From: an uncultured Oscillospiraceae bacterium | GTDB taxonomy: Bacteria > Bacillota > Clostridia > Oscillospirales > Acutalibacteraceae | Reading direction: 5' to 3' | Assembly: GCA_900542575.1 (NCBI GenBank) | Contig: UQOE01000001.1 | Span: forward strand, 124,001 to 188,000 | Length of the DNA stretch: 64,000 bases | Shown: positions 53,190-62,174 of the stretch, piece by piece | Layout: each line of letters starts with the position of its first letter | Position numbering within the stretch: position 1 is the first letter of the stretch | Made by a program: the position numbers and the translations under genes | The notes under the pieces: generated by a model | Database searches by the model: none | Seen by the model: only the letters and a program-made list of their open reading frames with translations | What the model was told of the DNA's origin: nothing

Positions 53190-56100
53190 AAAATAACTGG
53201 ACCGAGGCACAGCAGGACGCCATTCAGGCCCGCGGCGGCACCCTGCTGGTCAGTGCAGCTGCCGGTTCCGGCAAAACATCGGTTTTGGTTGAGCGGGTCC
53301 TGCAGCGGCTGACGGACCCGGAACATCCGACCCCCGCCAATCACCTGCTCATCGTCACATTTACAAAAGCGGCCACCAGTGAAATGCGCAGCCGACTCAG
53401 CGCCGGACTGGACGCTCTGCTGCAGCAGGACCCGGACAACCGCAGTCTGCAGCGCCAGAAAATGCTGCTCCCCTCTGCCAGAATCTGTACGATTGACGCC
53501 TTCTGCACAACCCTGGTACGGGAAAATTTTGACCAGCTCAGCGTCTCACCGGACTTCCGAATTCTGGACGAATCCGAGGCGGAACTGCTCCTGGCAGAGG
53601 CGGCGGACCAGGTAATCGGTACTTATTATGAATCCGAAAACGACTCGGCCTTTCAAAGTCTCGCCGACCTCCTGGTCACGGGACGGGACGACGCAAAACT
53701 GGTCGACTATATTCTTCGGCTTTACCGCTACTCCCGCTCCTGGCCAAGCCCGAATGCATGGCTCCATTCCGCCGTGGCCGCCTATCAGCCGGACCGTCTG
53801 GAGGACTCTGAAATCATCCGGGTCGTGGAGCAGAATGCGCTGGAGCTCTGCGACTTTCTGGACAGCCGGCTTCAAAGTGTACTGCCTGCCTTGCGGGCAT
53901 CCCAGGAGCTCTCTCAGAGCAATCCGCGTCTGTTCCTGGAGCAGGATGCAAAACGGCTGAAAAACACGGCCGATGCTATTCGCGCCCACGACTACGAAAA
54001 AGCCCTCCATGCCGCAGAATATGATAACCAGCGCTGGAGCAGTCCCATCACTAAAAAGACCTGTGAAAAGTATTCCCAACAAGCCGCTGTTCTTGCCGCG
54101 GATGCTCAGGCAGTCCACGACCTGGTCAAAAGCACTTTGACCGGGAAACTCCCTGCACTGCTCCCCGCCACACTGGAAGAGACCAGGGAAGACTGCGAAA
54201 CCCTGCGCCCCATGGCAGAAAAACTGGTAGAAGCAGTCGAGCATCTGGACCAGCTTTACACTTCCGCCAAGGCAGAGCGAAACGCCCTTGACTTTTCTGA
54301 CACGGAACTTCTGGCACTGCAGCTTCTGGCAGAAGACCCGGCAGCGGAGAATCTGGTTCCAACCCCCTTTGCCCATGAACTCAGTGAACAGTTTGACGAA
54401 ATTCTGATTGATGAGTGCCAGGATATCAACCGCGCGCAGGACTGCCTTTTCCGCGCGCTCTCACAGGACGAGAACAATCTGTTTATGGTCGGCGACGTCA
54501 AGCAGTCCATCTACCGATTCCGCCAGGCAAGCCCGGAACTTTTTCTGGAACGGCAGAATGCTTATCCGCTCTATGACCGAAACAGGAATCAATATCCGGC
54601 CAAAATTATTCTCGGCCAGAATTTCCGGAGCCGCTCGGGGGTTCTGGACGCTGTCAACTTCCTCTTCCGCCAGCTCATGAGCAGAGAAGCCGGCGACCTC
54701 GACTACACCGCCGAACAGGAACTCCGGTATGGCAGTGGAAATCGCTTTCCCAAACGGGATGACCCCGACGTCGAACTGCATATACTTGGAGAAAGCGAAT
54801 CGGTGAACGCTGCCGACTACACGGCACGTCTGATCCTCCGCGAAATCGAGCGCTCCGCGGACAGCGGCCGTCCGCTCTCATTCCGTGACTTTGCGGTTCT
54901 CCTGCAGTCGCCAAAATCCTCGGCTGAGCTGTATAAGTCTGCCTTTTCCTCATACGGCATTCCCTGCTACACAGATGCCAGCGAAAGTTTTCTCCAGATG
55001 GCAGATATTCAGTCTGTCCGCTCTCTCCTTCGCATTATCGACAATCCTTTGCAGGATGTACCGCTCCTTTCCGCCCTGTTCTCCCCATTTTTTGGGTTCA
55101 CCGCCGACGAGCTCGCAGCCATTCGGAGTGAGCACAAGAAGGGAAATCTTTATGCAGCGGTTCTGCAGAGCAGCAAAGAGGGAAACCGCAAGTGCACGGA
55201 GTTTCTGCGTCTGCTCCGCCGTTTCCGAACCTGGGCAGCCGCCATGCCATCCGGCGAACTCCTGCGCGAAATTTTTGAAGAGACAGCTTATCTCTCCATT
55301 GTCCGTGCCATGCCGAATGGAACCCAGCGTGCAGCCAACCTGCAGCTGCTGCTCTCCATGGCAGATCAATATGACAGCACACAATCCGCCGGGCTGGCCG
55401 GTTTTCTCCGGTATCTGGACCGGATGGAGAAGAGCGGAACCGCTCCGGCTTCCGCCTCCACACTCTCCCCGGACGCCAATGTAGTCCGCATTATGAGCAT
55501 TCACAAGAGCAAAGGACTGCAGTTTCCCGTCTGCATCGTCGGGGAAACGGACCACGGCTTCAACGATACCGACCTCCGCAGCGGACTCATTCTCCATCCG
55601 GACCTCGGCATCGGGCTCAAAGGCCGCGACCCAGAAACCGGCAACACCTATCCCACTCTGTTTCACACCGCTGTTCGGGAAGAGACCCGACGGCGCAGCC
55701 GCGCCGAGAGCCTCCGTGTTCTCTACGTCGCCATGACCAGAGCCGAGGAGAAGCTGATCCTGGTCGGGCAGAATCGAAAATCGAATCTGCTCAAGCACAT
55801 CTATCAAAACGGCACTCAGCTCAGCGGAGATGCTCCGGTCCACCCTTACGCGGTCAAGTCGGCCGGTTCCTTCCTGGACTGGCTGGAACTCGGTTTTCTT
55901 CGCCACCCCTATGCCCGCGCACTGCAGGATGCGTACTGCGACGGAAAGGAAAAAGCCCTCAAAACCAAGGCCGAATTCACACCGTCCGACGTCTCCGACT
56001 TTGAGTTCCGCATCGGGAACACGGGCGAGCCCATAAAAGTCGTTGTGGACGAAGAGCCCCAGCTGCCAGAGCAAGACAACAGGAATGATATTGTCACCTA

Positions 56101-56794
56101 TACCCCTACGGAAAAAGACAGGGAATCGGCACAGGTTCTCCTCTCCCGCATGACCTATCAGTATCCATTCGCAGCTCTGCAAAATACAGTCTCCAAACGC
56201 ACCGCATCGAAGACCGGTGAGGAGGCGTTCTCTCCGCTGAATTTTGCTAAACGGCGGCCGGAATTTCTCTCAAAAGGCGGCCTCACTCCCGCCGAACGGG
56301 GTACCGCCCAGCATAAATTCATGCAGTATGCCGACTTTGCTTCTGCTGAGCAGAATCCGGAAGCAGAGCGGGACCGACTGCAGCAGGCCGGTCTGCTGTC
56401 CCCGGCAGAGGCGAAAGCCATTCGTCTCGAGCCCATCCGTACCTTTTTCACTTCAGATCTGTATCGGCGTATCCGGAAAAGTCCAAATGTCTTACGGGAA
56501 AAACAGTTTGCCGTCCTGCTGAAGGCCGGTTATTTCAATCCGGAACTCCCTGGGGAATCCGCGAATGAGCCGGTGCTGGTGCAGGGGGCTATCGACTGCG
56601 CCTTTGAAGAGGACGGGAACATGGTCATCGTGGACTATAAAACCGACCGCGTCAAAGCCGCAGAAGAACTTCGCGCACTCTATACGGAGCAGCTTCATAT
56701 TTACGGAGAGGCCCTGCAGCAGATTACCGGGAAACCCGTTCGTTCGCTCCTGCTCTGGTCTTTCTCATTGAACCGGGAAGTGCCAATTGAATAA
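53186..56794 (+). CDS. addA: ATP-dependent helicase/nuclease subunit AddA
   Basis: A 1202-residue UvrD-type helicase plus nuclease. It opens with Walker A SAAAGSGKTSVLVERVL, then DECQDINRAQDCLFR (motif II), GDVKQSIYRFRQASPELF, FRSRSGVLDAVN, SIHKSKGLQFPV and VAMTRAEEKLIL (motif VI). The C-terminal RecB nuclease motif is GAIDCAFEEDGNMVIVDYKTDR. It overlaps the addB stop by ATGA, which gives coupled synthesis of the complex. Confidence 0.95.
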   Translation: MKNNWTEAQQDAIQARGGTLLVSAAAGSGKTSVLVERVLQRLTDPEHPTPANHLLIVTFTKAATSEMRSRLSAGLDALLQQDPDNRSLQRQKMLLPSARICTIDAFCTTLVRENFDQLSVSPDFRILDESEAELLLAEAADQVIGTYYESENDSAFQSLADLLVTGRDDAKLVDYILRLYRYSRSWPSPNAWLHSAVAAYQPDRLEDSEIIRVVEQNALELCDFLDSRLQSVLPALRASQELSQSNPRLFLEQDAKRLKNTADAIRAHDYEKALHAAEYDNQRWSSPITKKTCEKYSQQAAVLAADAQAVHDLVKSTLTGKLPALLPATLEETREDCETLRPMAEKLVEAVEHLDQLYTSAKAERNALDFSDTELLALQLLAEDPAAENLVPTPFAHELSEQFDEILIDECQDINRAQDCLFRALSQDENNLFMVGDVKQSIYRFRQASPELFLERQNAYPLYDRNRNQYPAKIILGQNFRSRSGVLDAVNFLFRQLMSREAGDLDYTAEQELRYGSGNRFPKRDDPDVELHILGESESVNAADYTARLILREIERSADSGRPLSFRDFAVLLQSPKSSAELYKSAFSSYGIPCYTDASESFLQMADIQSVRSLLRIIDNPLQDVPLLSALFSPFFGFTADELAAIRSEHKKGNLYAAVLQSSKEGNRKCTEFLRLLRRFRTWAAAMPSGELLREIFEETAYLSIVRAMPNGTQRAANLQLLLSMADQYDSTQSAGLAGFLRYLDRMEKSGTAPASASTLSPDANVVRIMSIHKSKGLQFPVCIVGETDHGFNDTDLRSGLILHPDLGIGLKGRDPETGNTYPTLFHTAVREETRRRSRAESLRVLYVAMTRAEEKLILVGQNRKSNLLKHIYQNGTQLSGDAPVHPYAVKSAGSFLDWLELGFLRHPYARALQDAYCDGKEKALKTKAEFTPSDVSDFEFRIGNTGEPIKVVVDEEPQLPEQDNRNDIVTYTPTEKDRESAQVLLSRMTYQYPFAALQNTVSKRTASKTGEEAFSPLNFAKRRPEFLSKGGLTPAERGTAQHKFMQYADFASAEQNPEAERDRLQQAGLLSPAEAKAIRLEPIRTFFTSDLYRRIRKSPNVLREKQFAVLLKAGYFNPELPGESANEPVLVQGAIDCAFEEDGNMVIVDYKTDRVKAAEELRALYTEQLHIYGEALQQITGKPVRSLLLWSFSLNREVPIE

Positions 56795-56800
56795 TACGAA

Positions 56801-56840
56801 ATCGCCCGCCGAACTTTCCAGTACGGCGGGCGATAATTTT
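56801..56840 (+). terminator. Terminator of addBA
   Basis: A perfect 11-bp GC-rich stem (56801-56811 with 56824-56834, 12-base loop) is followed by AATTTT. Confidence 0.75.
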
Positions 56841-56847
56841 ACAGACA

Positions 56848-56880
56848 AAAAATGGACTCCAACAAGTCAGGTTGGAGTCC
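56848..56880 (-). terminator. Terminator of the TetR gene at 57096-57686
   Basis: A perfect 10-bp stem (56854-56863 with 56871-56880) is followed on the minus strand by ATTTTTT. Confidence 0.75.
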
Positions 56881-57095
56881 GATTTCTCGAAATACTCTGG
56901 ACAGCGTATTGGCGCTTACTCTGCCCATGCATTCGAGCTGGCTGGCAATATTACAGATTTCCCATCTGCAGTTCTATTCTAGCAGGCAAACATTGTCCGG
57001 ACAATAGACACCGCCAGAAGAATGCAAAAATTTAGTACAAAACTTAAAATTTATAAGTTTCCGCTGTACAAACGCCAAGATTTGCAATGTAGAGT
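56881..57095. other. Gap downstream of the DhaS-like regulator
   Basis: No gene is seen. It contains a perfect 14-bp palindrome ATTGTCCGGACAAT (56992-57005) and an AT-rich 7-bp hairpin (57040-57046 with 57054-57060). Confidence 0.5.
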
Positions 57096-57686
57096 TCAGC
57101 TAAAGGAGACCGAATCGTGTTTCTCGTCCCGATGCTTTTCAAAGCGCTCCAAGCTGTCCTGAATGGTCCCACGCGTCATGGTCATAATCTGTGAGACCAG
57201 ACGTTCCCGCTCATCTGGCATGCCGTCCTCAATCCACTGTACAAGCAGGCCGGAAAAGGCAAATGTGTAGAAGTCAATAATAAATTTTCGGTCCTCTTCA
57301 CTGACCAGCTGGCTGCTCGCAAAACTGTTGACGGCACGGGACAGAATATCGGAGAGAACTTTGTGCAGATACTCGTCAATCTGACCGCGCTGGATGGAAT
57401 GGAACGCATTCTGAATGAAGTCCCGGTCCCCATACAGCACATCGATAAACTGCTCCAGATCCTCTTCCCAGTTCTCGAAATTCTTGTTCCCCTCAACGGC
57501 AGCTTTGTAATCCTCGTTGCAGATCCACTCAATTAGATCATAAATATCCCGAAAATGATAATAAAAGGTCATGCGGTTGATTCCGCAGTCATTGGTAATA
57601 TCGCTGATCGTTATCTTATTCAGGGACTTTTTCTGCAACAGATGCTTAAAGGAAGCTGCAATGGCTTTTTCTGTTCTCTGTGACAT
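57096..57686 (-). CDS. TetR-family regulator, DhaS-like
   Basis: About 196 residues. The helix-turn-helix is unusually tight at the N terminus: SLNKITISDITNDCGINRMTFYYHFRDIYDLIEWI, which matches the DhaS/YvaF-type regulators with a TetR_C_8-like C-terminal domain (AFSGLLVQWIEDGMPDERERLVSQIM). The frame runs to 57773, but AAAAGGAG precedes the ATG at 57686. Related proteins control dihydroxyacetone kinase; no dha gene is near. A promoter lies 20 bases after the pyrI stop. Confidence 0.8.
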   Translation of the reverse strand: MSQRTEKAIAASFKHLLQKKSLNKITISDITNDCGINRMTFYYHFRDIYDLIEWICNEDYKAAVEGNKNFENWEEDLEQFIDVLYGDRDFIQNAFHSIQRGQIDEYLHKVLSDILSRAVNSFASSQLVSEEDRKFIIDFYTFAFSGLLVQWIEDGMPDERERLVSQIMTMTRGTIQDSLERFEKHRDEKHDSVSFS

Positions 57687-57743
57687 TTTAGATTCTCCTT
57701 TTGTCCCAGTTGTTCGATATAAAAAGAACAAATAGAGTAATTT

Positions 57744-57773
57744 ATTATAGCACAGAACCCACAAAAACGACAA
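57744..57773 (-). promoter_or_regulatory. Promoter of the DhaS-like regulator
   Basis: On the minus strand: -35 TTGTCG (57773-57768), an 18-bp spacer and -10 TATAAT (57749-57744). Confidence 0.7.
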
Positions 57774-57794
57774 GTCTGAGAAATATTGTCTATT

Positions 57795-58223
57795 TTAGAA
57801 CTTCGGATGTTCCGCCTTGGTGTCGCAGTAAATGCAGCGATAAACACAGTTCTCACGGTCGGTCAGTTTGAAAACGTGCTTGAGTTCATGCTCGATCGAA
57901 GTAATGCAGCGCGGGTTCTTGCATTTTATGACGTCGGTTATGGTTTCCGGGAGCTCCGGATGAACCTTTTTGACCCGCTCGCCGTTTTTAATGATGTTGA
58001 CGGTGATATGCGGATCAATATACCCGAGAATATCGTAGTCAATGGCAATCAGATCATTGATCTTGATGATATCTTTGCGTCCGTATTTATGACTGGTCGC
58101 ATTTTTGATCAGCGCAACCTCGCAGTCCAGGTTTTTCAGTTTCAGATAATTGTAAAGCTCCATGCCCCGCCCGGCGGGGATATGATCAATGACAAGCCCA
58201 TTTACAATTGTTCCAATAATCAT
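57795..58223 (-). CDS. pyrI: Aspartate carbamoyltransferase regulatory subunit
   Basis: A 142-residue subunit with the allosteric nucleotide domain (VNGLVIDHIPAGRGMELYNYL) and the C-terminal zinc domain (CKNPRCITSIEHE, YRCIYCDTKAEH), whose four Cys bind zinc. It gives CTP/ATP control to PyrB. Its ATG follows the pyrB stop with one base between (TAA then ATG), and GGGGGTG is the ribosome binding site. It is the last gene of the pyr operon. Confidence 0.95.
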   Translation of the reverse strand: MIIGTIVNGLVIDHIPAGRGMELYNYLKLKNLDCEVALIKNATSHKYGRKDIIKINDLIAIDYDILGYIDPHITVNIIKNGERVKKVHPELPETITDVIKCKNPRCITSIEHELKHVFKLTDRENCVYRCIYCDTKAEHPKF

Positions 58224-59141
58224 TTAATCCACCCCCAGAAGTTTCAGAATCAGAGCCATACGGATGTATTTGCCGTTGCGGACCTGGCGGAAATAGCAGG
58301 CACGCGGGTCTTTATCGATTTCATAGGAAATCTCGTTGACACGGGGCAGCGGGTGAAGAATGGAGAGATCATACTTCGCCGCCTTGAGCTTGTCCGGGGT
58401 CAGAATATAGGTATCTTTGAGTCGGATGTAATCGGCCTCATTGAAGAAGCGCTCCTGCTGTACACGGGTCATGTAGAGCACATCCAGGTTCGGCATGGCG
58501 GTCTCCAGAGACCGGGTCTCCTCGTAAGGAATATGGTAGCGGTCCAGAATCTCCGTCCGTACGCTCTCCGGAATTTTCAGCTCATCGGGGCTGATCAGTA
58601 CGAATTTGACATTCTCATAACGGGACATCGCCGCAATCAGAGAATGGACCGTGCGGCCAAATTTCAGATCGCCGCAGCAGCCGATGACCATATTGCCGAG
58701 TCGGCCCTTCTCCCGTGAGATCGTCAGAAGGTCGGTCAGCGTCTGGGTCGGATGGTTGTGTCCGCCGTCGCCGGCGTTGATGACCGGAATCTGGACATTC
58801 TGCGCCGCCACAAGCGGAGCGCCCTCTTTGGGATGCCGCATGGCAATGATGTCGGCAAAGCACTCAATGACGCGTGCCGTATCCGCTACGGTCTCGCCCT
58901 TGGAGACCGAGGAGTTCTTGGCGTCCGAGAAGCCGATGACATTTCCGCCGAGTTCGTACATAGCCGACTCAAAGCTCAGCCGTGTCCGGGTCGAGGGCTC
59001 ATAGAACAGCGTCGCAAGCTTTTTGCCGTCACATTTGTGGGCATATTTCGACGGATTGGCAATAATATCCTGAGCGGTGGCAATCAGCTCATCGATATCG
59101 GTGTTGGTCAGGTCGCGGATGTCAATGAGATCCTTCTTCAT
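58224..59141 (-). CDS. pyrB: Aspartate carbamoyltransferase catalytic subunit
   Basis: A 305-residue enzyme making carbamoyl aspartate. The carbamoyl phosphate motif STRTRLSFE is preceded by FYEP, and the HPTQTLTDLLTI and HPLPRVNEI motifs are present. Length is normal. It overlaps the pyrE stop by 4 bases and is followed at once by pyrI, so ATCase is assembled from adjacent genes. Confidence 0.95.
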   Translation of the reverse strand: MKKDLIDIRDLTNTDIDELIATAQDIIANPSKYAHKCDGKKLATLFYEPSTRTRLSFESAMYELGGNVIGFSDAKNSSVSKGETVADTARVIECFADIIAMRHPKEGAPLVAAQNVQIPVINAGDGGHNHPTQTLTDLLTISREKGRLGNMVIGCCGDLKFGRTVHSLIAAMSRYENVKFVLISPDELKIPESVRTEILDRYHIPYEETRSLETAMPNLDVLYMTRVQQERFFNEADYIRLKDTYILTPDKLKAAKYDLSILHPLPRVNEISYEIDKDPRACYFRQVRNGKYIRMALILKLLGVD

Positions 59142-59776
59142 GCCTTTGCCTCCCCAATCCAGCTCTCATCGGACGGGTTGTCGCGGAACTTCCGAATGCG
59201 TCCCGCATCCTCCGGCGCGATATACTTTTCCTCTACGGCAGCCTCAATGAGTTCATCGAGATTGGTCAGACTGTGGTTGACAACATTTGCCGCACCGAGA
59301 CGGTCGACACTCTTCTGCATGCCATAAGTGAAAATACTGATGATGCCGAGAACTTCCGCTCCCGCTTCGCGGAGTGCATCGACGACATCCAGAACGCTGC
59401 CGCCGGTGGAGATCAGGTCCTCAATAATTACGACCTTCTGACCGGGCTCCAGCCTGCCCTCAATGCGATTCTTACGGCCGTGGTCCTTGCTGCTGCCGCG
59501 GACATAGCCCATGGGCAGGCCGAGGATCTGGGCGGCAATGGCGGCGTGGGCGATGCCGGCCGTGGAAGTACCCTCGAGGATCTCCGCCTCCGGGAAGTAC
59601 TCCTTCACAGACTGCGCGATGGCATTTTCCACATCGGTGCGGACCTCCGGCGCCGAAAGAACCAGGCGGTTGTCACAGTAAATGGGGCTTTTGATGCCGC
59701 TTGCCCAGGTAAAGGGCTCATTGGGGCGCAGGAAAACGGCCTGGATTTTGAGCAGATCTTTGGCAATGTTTTTCAT
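59138..59776 (-). CDS. pyrE: Orotate phosphoribosyltransferase
   Basis: A 212-residue PRTase. The PRPP motif is VVIIEDLISTGGS, preceded by the SSKDHGRKNRIEG loop that carries the catalytic basic residues. It turns orotate and PRPP into OMP. Overlaps pyrB by 4 bases; pyrF lies 30 bases upstream. Confidence 0.95.
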   Translation of the reverse strand: MKNIAKDLLKIQAVFLRPNEPFTWASGIKSPIYCDNRLVLSAPEVRTDVENAIAQSVKEYFPEAEILEGTSTAGIAHAAIAAQILGLPMGYVRGSSKDHGRKNRIEGRLEPGQKVVIIEDLISTGGSVLDVVDALREAGAEVLGIISIFTYGMQKSVDRLGAANVVNHSLTNLDELIEAAVEEKYIAPEDAGRIRKFRDNPSDESWIGEAKA

Positions 59777-59806
59777 TGGTAGTTCCTCCCGTATGTATCT
59801 GTCAGA

Positions 59807-60502
59807 TTAATCGACGAATTCAGCAATGCATCTCTTCCAGGCGGCAGTCGGATCCTCCGCCTGGGTAATCGGGCGTCCGACGACGATGAAGTCGGAATTG
59901 GCCTTTGCCTTCTCCGGCGTCATAACGCGGACCTGGTCCCCCTTCTCACCGTCTGCAAAACGGATGCCCGGGGTTACGGTCATAAAGTCGCTTCCGCAGC
60001 GTGAATGGACGCCCTCGGCCTCCAGAGGCGAGCAGACGACGCCGTCGAGTCCGGCCTTTTTGGCGTTCTCCGCATAGTGGAGAACGGTCTCCGGCATGGT
60101 GGCAGAAATCAGGAGTTCCTTCTGCATCCGCTCCTCGGAGGTCGAAGTGAGCTGCGTCACCGCAATGACCAGCGGGCGCGTGCCGTCCGGGCGGGTGACG
60201 CCCTCCAGGGCCGCCTCCATCATGGCAATGGTACCGGAGGCATGGACGTTGACGATATCGGCGCCGAGACTGGAAAGCACATGCATGGTGCGCTTTACCG
60301 TATTCGGAATGTCGTGCAGTTTGAGGTCCAGAAAGACCTTGTGTCCGCGGTCTTTCAGTTCGCGGACCATATCCGGGCCTGCAGAATAGTAGAGCTCCAT
60401 GCCGATCTTAACAAATGGCCGCTCCTCTCCAAAGCGGTCCAGGAACCGCATGGTCTCCTCTCTGCCCGGGAAATCGCAGGCAATAATGACGTCTTTTCCC
60501 AT
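59807..60502 (-). CDS. pyrF: Orotidine 5'-phosphate decarboxylase
   Basis: A 231-residue decarboxylase of the short bacterial type. The catalytic DxKxxD stretch is FLDLKLHDIPNTVKRTM, and the late TPGIRFADG and IVVGRPITQAEDP segments bind the phosphate. It converts OMP to UMP. It follows pyrD by 2 bases. Confidence 0.95.
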   Translation of the reverse strand: MGKDVIIACDFPGREETMRFLDRFGEERPFVKIGMELYYSAGPDMVRELKDRGHKVFLDLKLHDIPNTVKRTMHVLSSLGADIVNVHASGTIAMMEAALEGVTRPDGTRPLVIAVTQLTSTSEERMQKELLISATMPETVLHYAENAKKAGLDGVVCSPLEAEGVHSRCGSDFMTVTPGIRFADGEKGDQVRVMTPEKAKANSDFIVVGRPITQAEDPTAAWKRCIAEFVD

Positions 60503-60504
60503 GG

Positions 60505-61416
60505 TTAATGTCCTCCTCCAATGATATCGGTAAGGGATGAAATCCCATATTTTTCCATAACATCCGGCAGATCCTCAACTATTTTTTTGCTCGCAAAGGG
60601 ATCCACCAGATTGGCGGCGCCGACTTCGACGGCCGTTGCCCCCGCCAGCATCAGCTCGAGGACGTCCTCCGCAGAGGAAACGCCGCCCATGCCGATGATC
60701 GGAATCTGAACCGCCTCGTAGACCTGATAGACCATACGGACCGCGATTGGGAAGACAGCCGGGCCGGAGAACCCGCCCATCTTATTGTAGATCACCGGTT
60801 TGCGTGTCTTGACATCGATGCGCATTCCCATAACGGTGTTAATCAGGCTGATGCCGTCTGCGCCGGCGTCTTCACAGGCCTTGGCAATGGACGCGATGTC
60901 CGTGACATTCGGCGTCAGTTTCATATAGACCGGTTTCGTGGTGACGGCCTTGACCGCCCGAACCACCTCTGCCGCACTCTTTGGATCGGTGCCGAAAGAC
61001 ATGCCGCCGTTGTGGACGTTGGGACAGCTGATGTTGACCTCCAGGAGGCCGATCTGTTCCTCCCGGTCCATCTTTGCACAGGTGTTTGCATAGGAATCCA
61101 CCGAAAATCCGCTGACATTGGCCACAGCCTTTTTATGAAAGACCGGTTTCAGCTTCGGGAGCTCTTCGGAAATCACTTTATCCACACCGGGATTCTGCAG
61201 ACCGACCGAGTTAATCAGCCCGTCGGTGCACTCCGCAATGCGGGGCGTCGGATTGCCGAAGCGCGGTTCCTCTGTTGTCCCCTTCAGCGCAATGCTTCCC
61301 AGCACATTGATGTCATAGAGTTCCGCAAATTCATATCCGAATCCAAAGGTCCCGCTGGCGGGAATAATCGGATTGTCCAGTTCCATGCCGGAGAGACTGA
61401 CCTTCGTGTTTACCAT
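60505..61416 (-). CDS. pyrD: Dihydroorotate dehydrogenase B, catalytic subunit
   Basis: A 303-residue class 1B enzyme with FMN. The active-site Cys is in VNISCPNVHNGG, and the FMN region is IGMGGVSSAEDVLELMLAGATAVEVG. Class 1B enzymes use NAD+ through PyrK, which overlaps it by 7 bases, so the pairing supports the subtype. No membrane helix, as expected. Confidence 0.95.
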   Translation of the reverse strand: MVNTKVSLSGMELDNPIIPASGTFGFGYEFAELYDINVLGSIALKGTTEEPRFGNPTPRIAECTDGLINSVGLQNPGVDKVISEELPKLKPVFHKKAVANVSGFSVDSYANTCAKMDREEQIGLLEVNISCPNVHNGGMSFGTDPKSAAEVVRAVKAVTTKPVYMKLTPNVTDIASIAKACEDAGADGISLINTVMGMRIDVKTRKPVIYNKMGGFSGPAVFPIAVRMVYQVYEAVQIPIIGMGGVSSAEDVLELMLAGATAVEVGAANLVDPFASKKIVEDLPDVMEKYGISSLTDIIGGGH

Positions 61417-62153
61417 ATGATCTCCTCCCTTTCCAGAACCGGACCATCTTTGCAGATGCGCTTATTGCCGTACTTTGTTTTGCAGGAACATCCCATACAT
61501 GCGCCAAAACCGCATCCCATCCGCTCCTCAAAGCTGAACTGTCCGCTGGTGACAGCGGTCTGCTCAATGGCGCGGAACATCGGCATGGGGCCGCAGGTAT
61601 AGAAGTAAGAATAATGGAGTGTTTTCATGACGTCGGTCACAAACCCTTTTGTGCCGACGGAGCCGTCCGCCGTGGTGACATAGACGGCACCCTCGCTCCC
61701 GGCGAGCAGCTCTTCAAATTCTTTTTGATAAAAGATTTCCGAGGCCTCGTTAAAGCCCAGGATAACAGAGGGCTGTTTTCCCTCCGCCAGAAGCTTCCTG
61801 CAGAGCGCATACATCGGCGGAATGCCGACGCCACCGCCCAGCAGAAGCGGATACGCACCGCTCTTGGAGGTGTCATAGCCGTTTCCGAGACCGGTCAGCA
61901 CATCCAGCTCTTTTCCGGGCTGATACTGTGCCATGGCCTCTGTACCGTGGCCGACGGTCTTATATAATAGAGTAATGCTCTTATCATTCCAGTCGCAGAC
62001 GGAGATAGGGCGGCGCAGATAAAAGCCGTCCAGCCGCAGATTGACAAACTGGCCCGGCTTCGTGCAGGCAGAGGTGTCACCCTCCAGCACCATCCGGTAA
62101 ACCTGTTTCGTCAGCGGCGTGTTCTCCCGAATACAGTAGATTCCCTGTTTCAT
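61410..62153 (-). CDS. pyrK: Dihydroorotate dehydrogenase B, electron transfer subunit
   Basis: A 247-residue FAD/[2Fe-2S] protein. The flavin motif is RRPISVCDW, the NAD region is LLGGGVGIPPMYAL, and the cluster cysteines are in GCGFGACMGCSCKTK, with a fourth at ICKDGP. It moves electrons from PyrD to NAD+. It is 21 bases downstream of pyrC. Confidence 0.95.
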   Translation of the reverse strand: MKQGIYCIRENTPLTKQVYRMVLEGDTSACTKPGQFVNLRLDGFYLRRPISVCDWNDKSITLLYKTVGHGTEAMAQYQPGKELDVLTGLGNGYDTSKSGAYPLLLGGGVGIPPMYALCRKLLAEGKQPSVILGFNEASEIFYQKEFEELLAGSEGAVYVTTADGSVGTKGFVTDVMKTLHYSYFYTCGPMPMFRAIEQTAVTSGQFSFEERMGCGFGACMGCSCKTKYGNKRICKDGPVLEREEIIW

Positions 62154-62174
62154 AGCAGCTCCTTTCCCAGATGA

